DNA from: Pannonibacter sp. XCT-53
GTDB taxonomy: Bacteria > Pseudomonadota > Alphaproteobacteria > Rhizobiales > Stappiaceae
DNA: 64,000 bases
Assembly (NCBI RefSeq): GCF_009915765.1
Contig: NZ_JAABLQ010000003.1
Location: 1 to 64,000 of the forward strand
Reading direction: 5' to 3'
In this document: piece by piece, positions 17,056 to 25,410 of the stretch
Position numbering within the stretch: the stretch's first letter is position 1
How the letters are laid out: the number at the start of each line of letters is the position of its first letter
Made by a program: the position numbers and the translations under genes
The notes under the pieces: generated by a model
Told to the model about the DNA's origin: nothing
Databases searched by the model: none
What the model saw: the letters and a program-made list of their open reading frames with translations, nothing else

Positions 17056-18926
17056 TTCGGAGCTCCCGTCTTGGCCGCCAGCGCGGCGTCGTACCACCAG
17101 ATCGTCGGGAAGGCGAAGGTGAACTCGGGCATCTTCGCCGGGTGACCGAAGCGGTTCCAGCGCACGGTCCGGTCCTTGTCGGCATAGAACTGCGGCACGA
17201 CGTAGTGGTTCCACAGCAGCACGCGGTCCAGCGCCTTCGTCGCCGCAACCAGCTCCGCGCGGTCCTTGGCGAAGACGATCCGGTCGATGAGCGTGTCGAC
17301 GGCGGGGTTCTTGATCCCGGCGTAGTTGCGCGACTGCTCCCGGTCGGCTGCCTCGGAGCCCCAGAAATCCCGCTGCTCGTTGCCGGGCGACAGGGACTGC
17401 CCCCAGACCAGCGTCGCCATGTCGAAGTCGCGGCTGTTGATGCGGTTGATGTATTGCGGCTGGTCGACGAGGCGCAGCACCGGGCGGATGCCGATGCTCT
17501 CGAGGTTCTTGGCATAGGGCAGCAGGGTGCGTTCCGCGCTCTTGTCGAAATACAGGAACTCGATCGTGAACTGCTCGCCCGAGGTCGGGTCGATGATCTG
17601 GCCGTTCTCGCGCCTGAACCCGGCCTCCGTCAGCAGGCGGACCGCCTGGCGCAGGTTGTTGCGGACATTTTCCGGGTTGCCGCCGACCGGATTGCGGAAC
17701 TCGGTCGTGAACACCTCTTCCGGGATCTGGCCGCGCAGGGTTTCAAGGATTTCCAGTTCCTTGCCCGTCGGCAGACCGGTGGCCCCGAGATCCGTGCCGG
17801 CGAAATAGGAGCCGATGCGCTTCAGCAGGTTGGCCGAGACGATCTCGTTGGTGGTCTCGAAGTCATAGGCATAGTTCAGGGCCTGGCGGACGCGCGCGTC
17901 CTGGAACTTGGGGCGGCGCAGGTTCGGCACGAAGGCCTGCATGCGCCCCGATCCCTTGTCGACGAACTCTTCCTTGACGACGCGGCCCTCGCGGATCGCC
18001 GGGAAATCATAGGCCTTGGCCCACTGGCTGGCGCTCAGCTCCTGGCGGAAGTCGTACTGGTCGCCCTTGAAGGCTTCCAGCTCGACAGCCTGGTCCATGA
18101 AGACCACATAGCGGATCTCGTCGAAATTGTTGGTTCCGACCCGAATGGGCAGGTCGGCGCCCCAGTAGTCGGGCACCCGCTCGTAGACGACATCGCGGCC
18201 GGCGACGAAGGACTTGATCCGGTAGGGACCGTTGCCCAGCGGCGGCTCCAGCGTGCCGCGCGCGATGTCGCGCTTTTCCCCCTGGGCGTTGGTGCCTTCC
18301 CACCAGTGCTGCGGCAGGATCAGCAGCTGGCTCATGATGTGCGGCAGCTCGCGATTGCCCTTCACGTCGAACTCGAAGCGCACGACCCCACCGGGGCGCT
18401 CCTCGGCCCGGACGACATTCTTGTAGTAGAATTTCTGCGGCGGGCTGACCTCGGTGATCTTCTGGAACGACCAGATGACATCCGACACGGTAATCGGCTT
18501 GCCGTCGTGCCAGCGGGCCTTGGGATTGAGCCGGTACTCGACCCACGAGTAATCATCGGGATAGCGCATGGCCTCCGCGATCACGCCGTAGGAGCCGCTG
18601 ATATCGACCTCGTCGAGCGCCGTTTCCATCAGCGTGTCGTAGATGAGGCCGATGCCGGGCGCGGGGTTGCCCTTGGGCAGGACGGGATTGAACGTGTCGA
18701 AGCCACCCGTGTCGGCCAGGCGCACGGAGCCGCCCTTCGGCGCCTCCGGATTGACATATTCGAAATGCGTCACGTCCGGGCCGTATTTCGGCGTTCCGGA
18801 CAGCGCCGTCGCATGCTGCCAGACCGGTTCGGGGCTCTGGGCGCGGACGGTGGTGACCGGTGCAAGCAGGAGAGTAGCGGCTAGGGCGAGAAAGACAGCC
18901 TTGGGTGCCTTCGGGCCTGCGGTCAT
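17052..18926 (-). CDS. yejA: ABC transporter substrate-binding protein, YejA-like, Sec-type signal (first copy)
   Basis: A 624-residue family-5 binding protein and first gene of the yejA-yejA-yejB-yejE-yejF operon. A Sec signal peptide (MTAGPKAPKAVFLALAATLL...VRAQ) precedes the mature start HATALSGTPKYGPDVTHFEYVNPEAPKGG. The ATG at 18926 was chosen for the GGGAG 7 bases upstream; the 19 codons before it are arginine-rich and lack a ribosome site. The two binding proteins in tandem probably widen the range of peptides handled by one channel; this is inference. Confidence 0.91.
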   Translation of the reverse strand: MTAGPKAPKAVFLALAATLLLAPVTTVRAQSPEPVWQHATALSGTPKYGPDVTHFEYVNPEAPKGGSVRLADTGGFDTFNPVLPKGNPAPGIGLIYDTLMETALDEVDISGSYGVIAEAMRYPDDYSWVEYRLNPKARWHDGKPITVSDVIWSFQKITEVSPPQKFYYKNVVRAEERPGGVVRFEFDVKGNRELPHIMSQLLILPQHWWEGTNAQGEKRDIARGTLEPPLGNGPYRIKSFVAGRDVVYERVPDYWGADLPIRVGTNNFDEIRYVVFMDQAVELEAFKGDQYDFRQELSASQWAKAYDFPAIREGRVVKEEFVDKGSGRMQAFVPNLRRPKFQDARVRQALNYAYDFETTNEIVSANLLKRIGSYFAGTDLGATGLPTGKELEILETLRGQIPEEVFTTEFRNPVGGNPENVRNNLRQAVRLLTEAGFRRENGQIIDPTSGEQFTIEFLYFDKSAERTLLPYAKNLESIGIRPVLRLVDQPQYINRINSRDFDMATLVWGQSLSPGNEQRDFWGSEAADREQSRNYAGIKNPAVDTLIDRIVFAKDRAELVAATKALDRVLLWNHYVVPQFYADKDRTVRWNRFGHPAKMPEFTFAFPTIWWYDAALAAKTGAPK

Positions 18927-19038
18927 CTGGTGTCTCCCGATTCGACGGCGAGACCGGAAACGACTCCGGTCGGTCAGACACAAGTGTAAGTGCCTGTCCG
19001 CCGCCGCGTCACCGGGGAAAACGTGAGATGACAGAAAT

Positions 19039-20484
19039 TTAAGAACCGTTGGCCGCGCGGACCTCGGTGAAGAGCGTCTCGAAGCGCTGCTGCTTCTGGG
19101 CGTACATCCGGGTGTCGGCGAGGTCGAGCAGCTCGCGGATGCTGCGGGCGTCCTGGGGATAGGAGGCCCGTCCGACGCTGGCCTTCACCGACAGCGTCGC
19201 CGCGCCGATTGTCATCGGCTCGCAGACCGCCGCCGCGAGCCGCCGGCTGAACTGGGCCGCATCCGCCTCCTGCATCAGGCCGGGGGTCAGGACAACGAAC
19301 TCGTCGCCACCGATTCGCGCCACGGTGTCGGCCCGCCGGGTCTCCGACCGCAGCCGGCGACCGATCTCGACCAGCATGAGATCCCCGATGGCGTGGCCAT
19401 GCTGGTCGTTGATCGGCTTGAAGTCGTTGAGGTCGACGAAGAACACCTGGAAGCCCAGGCCGGAGCGGTCGCTGAAGCTCGCAAGCTGCTCCATGCGGTC
19501 CTCGAGCAGGCGGCGGTTGGGCAGGCCCGTGAGCGGGTCATGATGGGCGAGCTGGCGCGCCCGCAACATCTCGAAGACAACGAAGAAACTCATGGCAGCA
19601 AGCAACAGCGTCGCGCCGTAGCCGGCCGCGACTGCCAGCCAGAATTCCGTCGACGTGTGCACCCAGCCCTGGCGCGGGATCGCAGCCAGCTGCCACGACA
19701 CCGCCCCCGGGAGCAGGACGTCGAGGCGCGCCGAATCACGCTCGAACAGGTCCGGCTGCCCCAGGATCGTGGATGTCGGCCGCTCGCCATCCCCCGGGAC
19801 CTGCAGCGCAATCTCGTATTCCCCGACAAGGGTGCTCAGACCAGCCGATGCCAGCATCGCCTGTTCGTCGAACATCACGGAGGCAATGCCCCAGTAGGTG
19901 CGGGCCGGCTCTCCGGGACTGCCGAAGGCCGGAACATAGATCGGCAGCCGCGCGAGGATGCCGCGTCCACCCTGGACAAGATTGACCGGACCGGCGAGGA
20001 CCACGGAGCGGCTTTCCATGGCCTGGTGGATGCCCCGCCACTGCTCGCGATTGCTGGCATAGTCGAGCCCGATGACGCGCTCGTTCCCCTCCAGCGGATG
20101 AACGAAGCGCACCACGTTGCCGGGCGCCAGGGCAATGGAACGGATGCTCCTGTCCTGCGCGATCATCTCGGCGCTGTAGCGGCGAAACTGCAATTCGCCG
20201 ATGCGGGGATTGACGACCACATAGTTCATCAGGCCGGTGCCGAGGGACAGGGTCCGGCCGATGGTGCCGAGCAGACGGGCCCGTGCCTCCGACAGCACGG
20301 AGACGGCCGCAGCCTTGTGCCGGTCGACATTGGCGTCGCGGATGAGGTTGCCGACATAGGTCGTCAGGCTCGCGCCGACGAGCAGCACGACCAGCGCAAC
20401 CGCCAGTGCATGCCAAAATCCCTTGCGTCGGTTCAGCAGGCTGACCAGTCGGATCAAGACGCCGTTTCCCCATGCCGGGCTCAT
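19039..20484 (-). CDS. Membrane diguanylate cyclase with CHASE-type sensor
   Basis: Expected to make c-di-GMP in response to an extracytoplasmic signal. The 481-residue protein has two transmembrane helices (near residues 25-45 and 285-305) flanking a periplasmic CHASE-like domain (SIRSIALAPGNVVRFVHPLEGNERVIGLDY). A cytoplasmic GGDEF domain follows, with ARIGGDEFVVL intact. The product-inhibition site RxxD is present (RRAD, five residues before GGDEF), so feedback control is likely. The start at 20484 (MSPAWG) is the best of weak choices; an earlier in-frame start adds 21 codons. It lies alone on the minus strand. Confidence 0.88.
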   Translation of the reverse strand: MSPAWGNGVLIRLVSLLNRRKGFWHALAVALVVLLVGASLTTYVGNLIRDANVDRHKAAAVSVLSEARARLLGTIGRTLSLGTGLMNYVVVNPRIGELQFRRYSAEMIAQDRSIRSIALAPGNVVRFVHPLEGNERVIGLDYASNREQWRGIHQAMESRSVVLAGPVNLVQGGRGILARLPIYVPAFGSPGEPARTYWGIASVMFDEQAMLASAGLSTLVGEYEIALQVPGDGERPTSTILGQPDLFERDSARLDVLLPGAVSWQLAAIPRQGWVHTSTEFWLAVAAGYGATLLLAAMSFFVVFEMLRARQLAHHDPLTGLPNRRLLEDRMEQLASFSDRSGLGFQVFFVDLNDFKPINDQHGHAIGDLMLVEIGRRLRSETRRADTVARIGGDEFVVLTPGLMQEADAAQFSRRLAAAVCEPMTIGAATLSVKASVGRASYPQDARSIRELLDLADTRMYAQKQQRFETLFTEVRAANGS

Positions 20485-20550
20485 CGCCCCCGTCTCGACG
20501 CTACGACAGGTTCGTAAAAAGAGGATTGTGGGACGCGGTACAAACAACGA

Positions 20551-20577
20551 AAAACCGCGCCCTTTTCAGGGCGCGGT
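20551..20577 (-). terminator. Terminator of the cytochrome c gene
   Basis: A 9-bp stem ACCGCGCCC (20554-20562) / GGGCGCGGT (20569-20577). On the minus strand it is followed by TTTTT, 29 bp after the cytochrome c stop. Confidence 0.85.
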
Positions 20578-20605
20578 CTCGTGAAACCGGTTCCGGTCCA
20601 GCGAC

Positions 20606-21151
20606 TTACTGCAGCGGCAGCGGGCTGTCGGAAAGGCTGTTCATGTAGACGATCAGGTCGACGCGCTCGTCGGCCTTCTTGATGCCGGCAAAGCCCATCG
20701 AGGTGCCCGGGACATGCGCCTTCGGGTTCTCGAGGAAGGCATAGAGATGCTCGAAGGTCCAGGCCGGGTTGGCTTCGCCGAAGGCGACCATGGCGGTGGA
20801 ATACGAGAAGCCGGCATGGGTGCCGGGCTTGCGGCCGAGCAGGCCCCACAGATCCGGACCAACCTTGTTCGGGCCACCCTTTTCAAAGCTGTGGCAGGCG
20901 GCGCACTTCTTGGCGGCCTTCTCGCCGTCTTCGACCGTGCCGGCCATCAGGCGCTCGGACAGGGGAGCAACGTCGGCAGCAGCTTCCTCGGCAGGCGCCG
21001 CGCTCTCGGCCGATGCGACGACGATTTCATAACCCGGCTTTTCCGGGGTCGTTGGCGTGAAGATGACATCCGAGACGATGCCCACACCCATCGTCAGCAG
21101 AAGCACCATCAAAACCGCACCGGCGGCTTTGTTCAGCTCAAAGGAATCCAT
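20606..21151 (-). CDS. Membrane-anchored c-type cytochrome (CycM-like)
   Basis: A 181-residue class I cytochrome c, expected to carry electrons to a terminal oxidase. An uncleaved N-terminal helix (AAGAVLMVLLLTMGVGIVSDVIF) anchors it. After an Ala/Glu-rich linker comes the heme site CAACH in KKCAACHSFEKGG, then GPDLWGLLGRKPG and the distal Met ligand in PGTSMGFAG. The ATG at 21151 (MDSFELNK) fits CycM family starts and has GGAG upstream; 18 earlier codons are rejected. Divergent from kdsB. Confidence 0.92.
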   Translation of the reverse strand: MDSFELNKAAGAVLMVLLLTMGVGIVSDVIFTPTTPEKPGYEIVVASAESAAPAEEAAADVAPLSERLMAGTVEDGEKAAKKCAACHSFEKGGPNKVGPDLWGLLGRKPGTHAGFSYSTAMVAFGEANPAWTFEHLYAFLENPKAHVPGTSMGFAGIKKADERVDLIVYMNSLSDSPLPLQ

Positions 21152-21348
21152 TCGGTCAGGCTCCAGATTAACGCGCCCATGGCCCGCACCGTCGGCGCGA
21201 ACCATAATCTGCCCTCATCAAAATTGGCTGGAACCTACAAATTTTTTGACGCCGCTGTCCATAGGTATAAAAGTCGCGGCACACTGAAATTCGGCTTCGC
21301 GCGATGCTTTTTGTCGCAGGGGGCCGATCGAGCGCACCGGAGCCGGTC

Positions 21349-22083
21349 GTGACATCCGCACTTGTCGTCATTCCTTCCCGCATGGCTGCCACCCGGCTGC
21401 CGCAAAAGCCCCTCGCCGACATTGCCGGCAAACCGATGATCGTGCGCGTGCTGGAGCAGGCGCTGGCTGCCGACATCGGGCCCGTGACGGTTGCCTGCGA
21501 CGATTTGCGCATCCTGGAGGCCGTCCGCGATCACGGCGGCGCAGCGGTGATGACGCGGCCCGACCATGAGTCCGGCTCGGACCGCATCCATGAGGCGGCC
21601 GAGCTGATCGACCCGGACGGCCGTCATGACGTCATCCTGAACCTGCAGGGCGACGTGCCGCTGATCGCGCCGGAGGCAATCCGTGCAGCCTTTGCCCCGC
21701 TCGCCGATCCGGCGGTCGACATCGGCACGATCATGACGGAAATCCGCGACGAGGCGGACAAGGTTGATCCGAGCTTCGTCAAGGCGATTGCCTCGCCCCT
21801 GTCGGGCGCCCGCCACCGCGCGCTGTACTTTACCCGCGCCACCGCGCCGACCGGACCCGGTCCGCTGTACCAGCACATCGGCGTCTATGCCTACCGCCGC
21901 AAGGCGCTGTCGACCTTTGTCACCCTCGCCCCGTCGCCGCTCGAGAAGCGCGAGAAGCTCGAGCAGCTGCGGGCGCTGGAGGCCGGAATGCGCATCGACA
22001 TCAGCCTGATCGACAGCGCCCCGATGGACGTCAACACGCCCCAGGATCTCGAACGGGTGCGCAAGGTCTTCGCGTCGCTTTGA
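21349..22083 (+). CDS. kdsB: 3-deoxy-manno-octulosonate cytidylyltransferase
   Basis: Activates KDO with CTP to CMP-KDO for lipopolysaccharide core synthesis. The 244 residues begin VTSALVVIPSRMAATRLPQKPLADIAGKPMI, the nucleotide-binding loop of the family, and include VTRPDHESGSDRI-type and NLQGDVPLI motifs. GTG 21349 was chosen because GGAG lies 6 bases upstream and the length fits KdsB. An ATG at 21304 would add 15 residues without a ribosome site. Confidence 0.94.
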   Translation: MTSALVVIPSRMAATRLPQKPLADIAGKPMIVRVLEQALAADIGPVTVACDDLRILEAVRDHGGAAVMTRPDHESGSDRIHEAAELIDPDGRHDVILNLQGDVPLIAPEAIRAAFAPLADPAVDIGTIMTEIRDEADKVDPSFVKAIASPLSGARHRALYFTRATAPTGPGPLYQHIGVYAYRRKALSTFVTLAPSPLEKREKLEQLRALEAGMRIDISLIDSAPMDVNTPQDLERVRKVFASL

Positions 22084-22145
22084 CCTCGCCGTAACCTTCC
22101 CGTGCCATTCCATACCGACCGAACCGCAAGAAAGCCTCGACGCTG

Positions 22146-23036
22146 ATGTCTGACCGCAAGAAGATCGTGTTCCAGGGCGAGACCGGTGCGAATTCGCACA
22201 TGGCCTGCCGCAGTGTTTATCCGGACTACCTCGCCGTGCCCTGCGCGACCTTCGAGGACTGCTTTGCCGCCATGGAATCCGGCGAGGCCGACTACGGCAT
22301 GATCCCGGTCGAGAACTCGATCGCGGGGCGCGTGGCCGACATTCATCATCTCCTGCCGCGGGCGAACCTGCACATCATCGGCGAGTATTTCATGCCGATC
22401 CGGTTCCAGCTGATGGCCCCGAAGGGCGCGCGGATCGAAAACCTGAAAAGTGTCCAGAGCCACGTCATGGCCCTCGGCCAGTGCCGCAACATCATCCGCG
22501 ATCTCGGCCTCAAGGCGATTGTCGGAGCCGACACGGCCGGGTCCGCGCGCCAGGTCGCCGAGGCCGGAGACCTGACGGCCGCCGCCCTCGCCCCGGAAAT
22601 GGCTGCCGAGGTCTACGGGCTCGACATTCTCAAGCGCAACGTCGAGGACGCGGAACACAACACCACCCGCTTCCTGATCCTGTCGCGCGAGCCGGCCCGT
22701 GCCGCCAACAGCGGCCTGCCGGTGATCACCACCTTCATCTTCCGGGTCCGCAACGTGCCGGCCTCGCTCTACAAGGCTCTCGGCGGCTTTGCGACCAACG
22801 GCGTGAACATGACCAAGCTGGAATCCTACCAGCTCGAGGGACAGTTCTTCGCCTCCATGTTCTATGCCGACATCGAAGGCCATCCGGATGACCGGAATGT
22901 CGCGCTGGCACTCGAGGAGCTGGCCTTCTTCTGCGCCGAGCTGAAGGTCCTCGGCGTCTACCGCGCCAGCCCCTTCCGCGACAAGATCCGCGAGCCCGAG
23001 GCCAACCGCGCGCTGCGGCCCAATCCCGCTCCCTGA
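22146..23036 (+). CDS. pheA: Prephenate dehydratase
   Basis: Converts prephenate to phenylpyruvate in phenylalanine synthesis. The 296 residues comprise the dehydratase domain (FQGETGANSHMACRSV at the start; EHNTTRFLIL near residue 175, carrying the catalytic TRF) and a C-terminal ACT domain (FRVRNVPASLYKALGGFATNGVNMTKLESY) for feedback by phenylalanine. No chorismate mutase domain is present. It follows kdsB by 62 bp, an order recalled from Rhizobiales. Confidence 0.96.
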   Translation: MSDRKKIVFQGETGANSHMACRSVYPDYLAVPCATFEDCFAAMESGEADYGMIPVENSIAGRVADIHHLLPRANLHIIGEYFMPIRFQLMAPKGARIENLKSVQSHVMALGQCRNIIRDLGLKAIVGADTAGSARQVAEAGDLTAAALAPEMAAEVYGLDILKRNVEDAEHNTTRFLILSREPARAANSGLPVITTFIFRVRNVPASLYKALGGFATNGVNMTKLESYQLEGQFFASMFYADIEGHPDDRNVALALEELAFFCAELKVLGVYRASPFRDKIREPEANRALRPNPAP

Positions 23037-23065
23037 AACCCGGCCAGTCCAGACCGAGGGTCCCC

Positions 23066-24067
23066 ATGACAGAACTGAAGTTTGATGCCCTGTGCATCGG
23101 CAACGCCATCTGCGACGTCTTCGCCCATGTCGACGACGACTTCCTTGTGGCCGAGAAGCTGGTCAAGGCGTCGATGCGCCTGATCGACACCGGCGAGGCG
23201 CTGCGTCTCTACGACAAGATGGGGCAGACGGTCCGCATCTCGGGCGGCAGCGCCGGCAACACCGCCGCTGGCATTGCCTCGCTCGGTGGCAAGCCGGCCT
23301 ATCTCGGCAAGGTCGCCCGCGACGAGCTGGGCGACAGCTATGCTCATGACATGAAGGGCACCGGCGTCTACTTCAACACCGATCCGCTGGTCGGCGGCGC
23401 GCCGACGGCACGGTCCATGATCCTGATCACGCCGGATGGCGAGCGGACCATGAACACCTATCTCGGAGCCTGCGTCGAACTGAGCCCGAAGGACGTGGAT
23501 CCGGACGTGGTGGCGGCATCGGCAATCACCTACATGGAGGGCTATCTCTGGGATCCGCCGGCCGCGAAGCTGGCCTTCCTGGAAGCCGCGCGGATCGCCC
23601 ATGCGCATGGCCGGCAGGTTGCGCTGACCCTGTCGGATGCCTTCTGCGTCGACCGCTACCGTGACGAGTTCCAGGGCCTGCTGCGCGATGGCGTCGTCGA
23701 TCTGATGTTTGCCAACGAACACGAGCTGAAGTCGCTCTATCAGACGTCGGACCTCGACACCGCCATTGCCGCGGCGCGGGAGACCTGCAAGCTCACGGCG
23801 CTGACGCTCGGCAGCAACGGCGCCATGGCGATCACCCGCGAGGAGACGGTGCACGCGCCGGCCTTGCCGGTGAGCGAGGTTGTCGACCTGACCGGGGCGG
23901 GCGACCTGTTCGCATCCGGCTTCCTCTTCGGCCTGGCGCGCGGCCGCGACCTGAAGAGCTCCACGGAGCTGGGCTGCCTCTGCGCCTCGACGGTCATCAC
24001 CCATGTCGGCGCCCGCCCGGAACGGCCGCTGAAGGCCATTGTGGAACAGGCCGGCTTCGCGCTCTGA
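23066..24067 (+). CDS. Adenosine kinase / PfkB family carbohydrate kinase
   Basis: A 333-residue ribokinase-fold kinase. The glycine-rich SGGSAGNTAAGIASLG near residue 70 and the C-terminal DLTGAGDLFASGFLFGLARG (catalytic Asp in GAGD) are both intact. Rhizobial homologues are annotated as adenosine kinases; sugar specificity cannot be read from sequence alone. It follows pheA by 29 bp. Its last ~27 codons are repeated, at about 84% identity, 1177 bp downstream beyond the lrp-DUF2000 pair. Confidence 0.9.
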   Translation: MTELKFDALCIGNAICDVFAHVDDDFLVAEKLVKASMRLIDTGEALRLYDKMGQTVRISGGSAGNTAAGIASLGGKPAYLGKVARDELGDSYAHDMKGTGVYFNTDPLVGGAPTARSMILITPDGERTMNTYLGACVELSPKDVDPDVVAASAITYMEGYLWDPPAAKLAFLEAARIAHAHGRQVALTLSDAFCVDRYRDEFQGLLRDGVVDLMFANEHELKSLYQTSDLDTAIAAARETCKLTALTLGSNGAMAITREETVHAPALPVSEVVDLTGAGDLFASGFLFGLARGRDLKSSTELGCLCASTVITHVGARPERPLKAIVEQAGFAL

Positions 24068-24070
24068 GAC
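23989..24070 (+). repeat. Direct repeat copy A: 3' end of the PfkB kinase gene
   Basis: 82 bp ending 3 bp past the kinase stop codon. It aligns without gaps to 25166-25247 with 13 mismatches by my count (about 84% identity). This copy is part of the intact gene. Confidence 0.85.
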
Positions 24071-24088
24071 AGCTCGTCCGATCCTGCC

Positions 24089-24123
24089 GAGGGGCCGGCC
24101 CATTCCGATGCGGCCAGCCCCTC
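24089..24123. terminator. Hairpin between convergent PfkB kinase and lrp genes
   Basis: GAGGGGCCGGCC (24089-24100) pairs with GGCCAGCCCCTC (24112-24123) with one mismatch. There is no T-run on either side, so it is a weak bidirectional terminator candidate at the junction of two converging genes. Confidence 0.4.
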
Positions 24124-24613
24124 AGCGCGCCTCCTGCCGCGTGCCCCGCACGGGAAATCCACGGAACGGCTTCAGTTCCTTCAGGACCATCGTCGTCTGC
24201 ATTTCCTTGATGCCCGGCAGGCGCCGGACGACCGACATGGCGAACTCGGCGTAATGGTCAAGATCCTGCGCGACCACCTGCAGCAGGAAATCCGCATCGC
24301 CGGCAATGCTGTAACAGGCAACCACCTCGTCCAGCGCCGCGACGGCGGCGGCGAAGTCTTCCGCCTCCCGTTCACTGTGCGTGTCGATCTTCACGCGGAT
24401 GAAGACAAGCACACCCAGCCCAAGTTGCCGCCGGTCAAGCCTTGCGCCATAGCCCTGGATGACACCGGCGTCCTCAAGCTGGCGGACCCGGCGCCAGCAC
24501 GGCGAGGTGGACAGGCCTGCGGCGTCGGCCAGCGCCTGATTGGTCAGGCGCCCGTCGTCCTGAAGGAGCGCCAGGATCCTGAGATCGATCGGCTCGAGCG
24601 GCGTTTGCGGCAC
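24122..24613 (-). CDS. Lrp/AsnC family transcriptional regulator
   Basis: A 163-residue regulator with an N-terminal winged helix (LEPIDLRILALLQDDGRLTNQALADAAGLSTSPCWRRVRQLEDAGVI) and a C-terminal RAM ligand-binding domain (GDADFLLQVVAQDLDHYAEFAM). GTG 24613 was chosen because AGGAGG stands 6 bases upstream; the 36 codons before it are non-family sequence. It is divergent from the DUF2000 gene with a 125-bp shared control region, so it probably regulates that gene; this is inference. Confidence 0.93.
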   Translation of the reverse strand: MPQTPLEPIDLRILALLQDDGRLTNQALADAAGLSTSPCWRRVRQLEDAGVIQGYGARLDRRQLGLGVLVFIRVKIDTHSEREAEDFAAAVAALDEVVACYSIAGDADFLLQVVAQDLDHYAEFAMSVVRRLPGIKEMQTTMVLKELKPFRGFPVRGTRQEAR

Positions 24614-24738
24614 AACCTTCCTCCTGGCCCGACTGTTTCGATCATTCCTACCAGAACTCGGCGTTGATGGGGACAAAAAGGCAGGTTTGACCGGGCGGCT
24701 GACGCTAGGATGGGACGTCATTTTCAGAAGGAGATCCC

Positions 24739-25167
24739 ATGACGACCGATCTGCGGATTGCTGTCATCCTCAATCCTGCCCTGCCCGCCGGATTTGCTGC
24801 CAACACCGCCGCAACGATTGGCATCGGCCTTGCGGCCCTGCAGCCGGATCTGGCCGGGTCACGGCTGACGGACCGGGCCGGTCTTGCCATCCATGGCAGC
24901 TCGCGGTTGCCCGTGCCGGTCCTGGCGGCCGGACAGGAGGCGCTGCAGGCCCTGCTGGCGCGGGCGGCCGCAACATGCGGGGAGCAGGCCCCGGAGGGAC
25001 GCGTCGTTGCCTTCCCGTCGTTTGCCCGTGCTCTGCACGACCATCTGGAGTATGAGGCCACGTTCGGGACCCACAGTCTCGCCGAGGAAGAGCTTGACGG
25101 CATCGGGCTGCTCGGGCCGGCGAAATGGGTCCGCTCGCTGACAGGCGCGCTGAAGCTGCTGCGCTGA
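24739..25167 (+). CDS. DUF2000 domain-containing protein
   Basis: A 142-residue protein of the DUF2000 family, whose known structures resemble the peptidyl-tRNA hydrolase 2 fold; no biological role is established. The start RIAVILNPALPAGFAANTAATIGIGLAAL is the family signature. A strong AGAAGGAGA ribosome site precedes the ATG. It is divergent from an Lrp-family regulator, a pairing I recall from other proteobacteria. Its stop codon abuts the displaced copy of the PfkB kinase 3' end. Confidence 0.88.
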   Translation: MTTDLRIAVILNPALPAGFAANTAATIGIGLAALQPDLAGSRLTDRAGLAIHGSSRLPVPVLAAGQEALQALLARAAATCGEQAPEGRVVAFPSFARALHDHLEYEATFGTHSLAEEELDGIGLLGPAKWVRSLTGALKLLR

Positions 25168-25247
25168 CGGTCGTCCCCCCTGTCCGCGCCCGCCCGGAAC
25201 GGCCGCTGCAGTCCGGTGCAGCACATGCCGGCTTCGCGCCCTGAGAC
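25166..25247 (+). repeat. Direct repeat copy B: displaced PfkB kinase 3'-end remnant
   Basis: 82 bp starting on the DUF2000 stop codon, homologous to 23989-24070. In the matching frame it reads TVVPPVRARPERPLQSGAAHAGFAP-stop against TVITHVGARPERPLKAIVEQAGFAL-stop in the kinase. It has no start of its own and is a non-coding relic. Similarity ends at 25247. Confidence 0.85.
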
Positions 25248-25361
25248 ACACGGCCGCGCACCAGGTGCTCCGCCCGCGGACCATTCACGCTCTCACACAT
25301 CAATCTGGCAAGAAGCGCTCTCATGGACAGGGATGACGGCGGAAGGAGCGTACCCGGAAAC

Positions 25362-25389
25362 AAAAAAGGCGCCGCACGGGCGCCTTTTT
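25362..25389 (-). terminator. Terminator of the dapB-gpmA operon (bidirectional)
   Basis: AAAAAGGCGCC (25363-25373) / GGCGCCTTTTT (25379-25389) with a 5-nt loop. It has T-runs on both strands, 21 bp after the gpmA stop. Confidence 0.9.
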
Positions 25390-25410
25390 AGCTGACGTTC
25401 TGAAGCCGGC

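Noticed and set aside
13921..17145. A 1074-codon plus-strand open frame opposite yejB/yejA
   Set aside because: It is antisense to genes with clear family motifs, its translation has no recognisable domain, and long mirror frames are expected at this GC content.
5672..23057. CCAGACC-type heptamers after several other genes (cmk 5678, MltB 11192, pheA 23049) as further members of the repeat family
   Set aside because: Single copies are expected by chance in GC-rich DNA of this length; only the true tandem arrays are reported.
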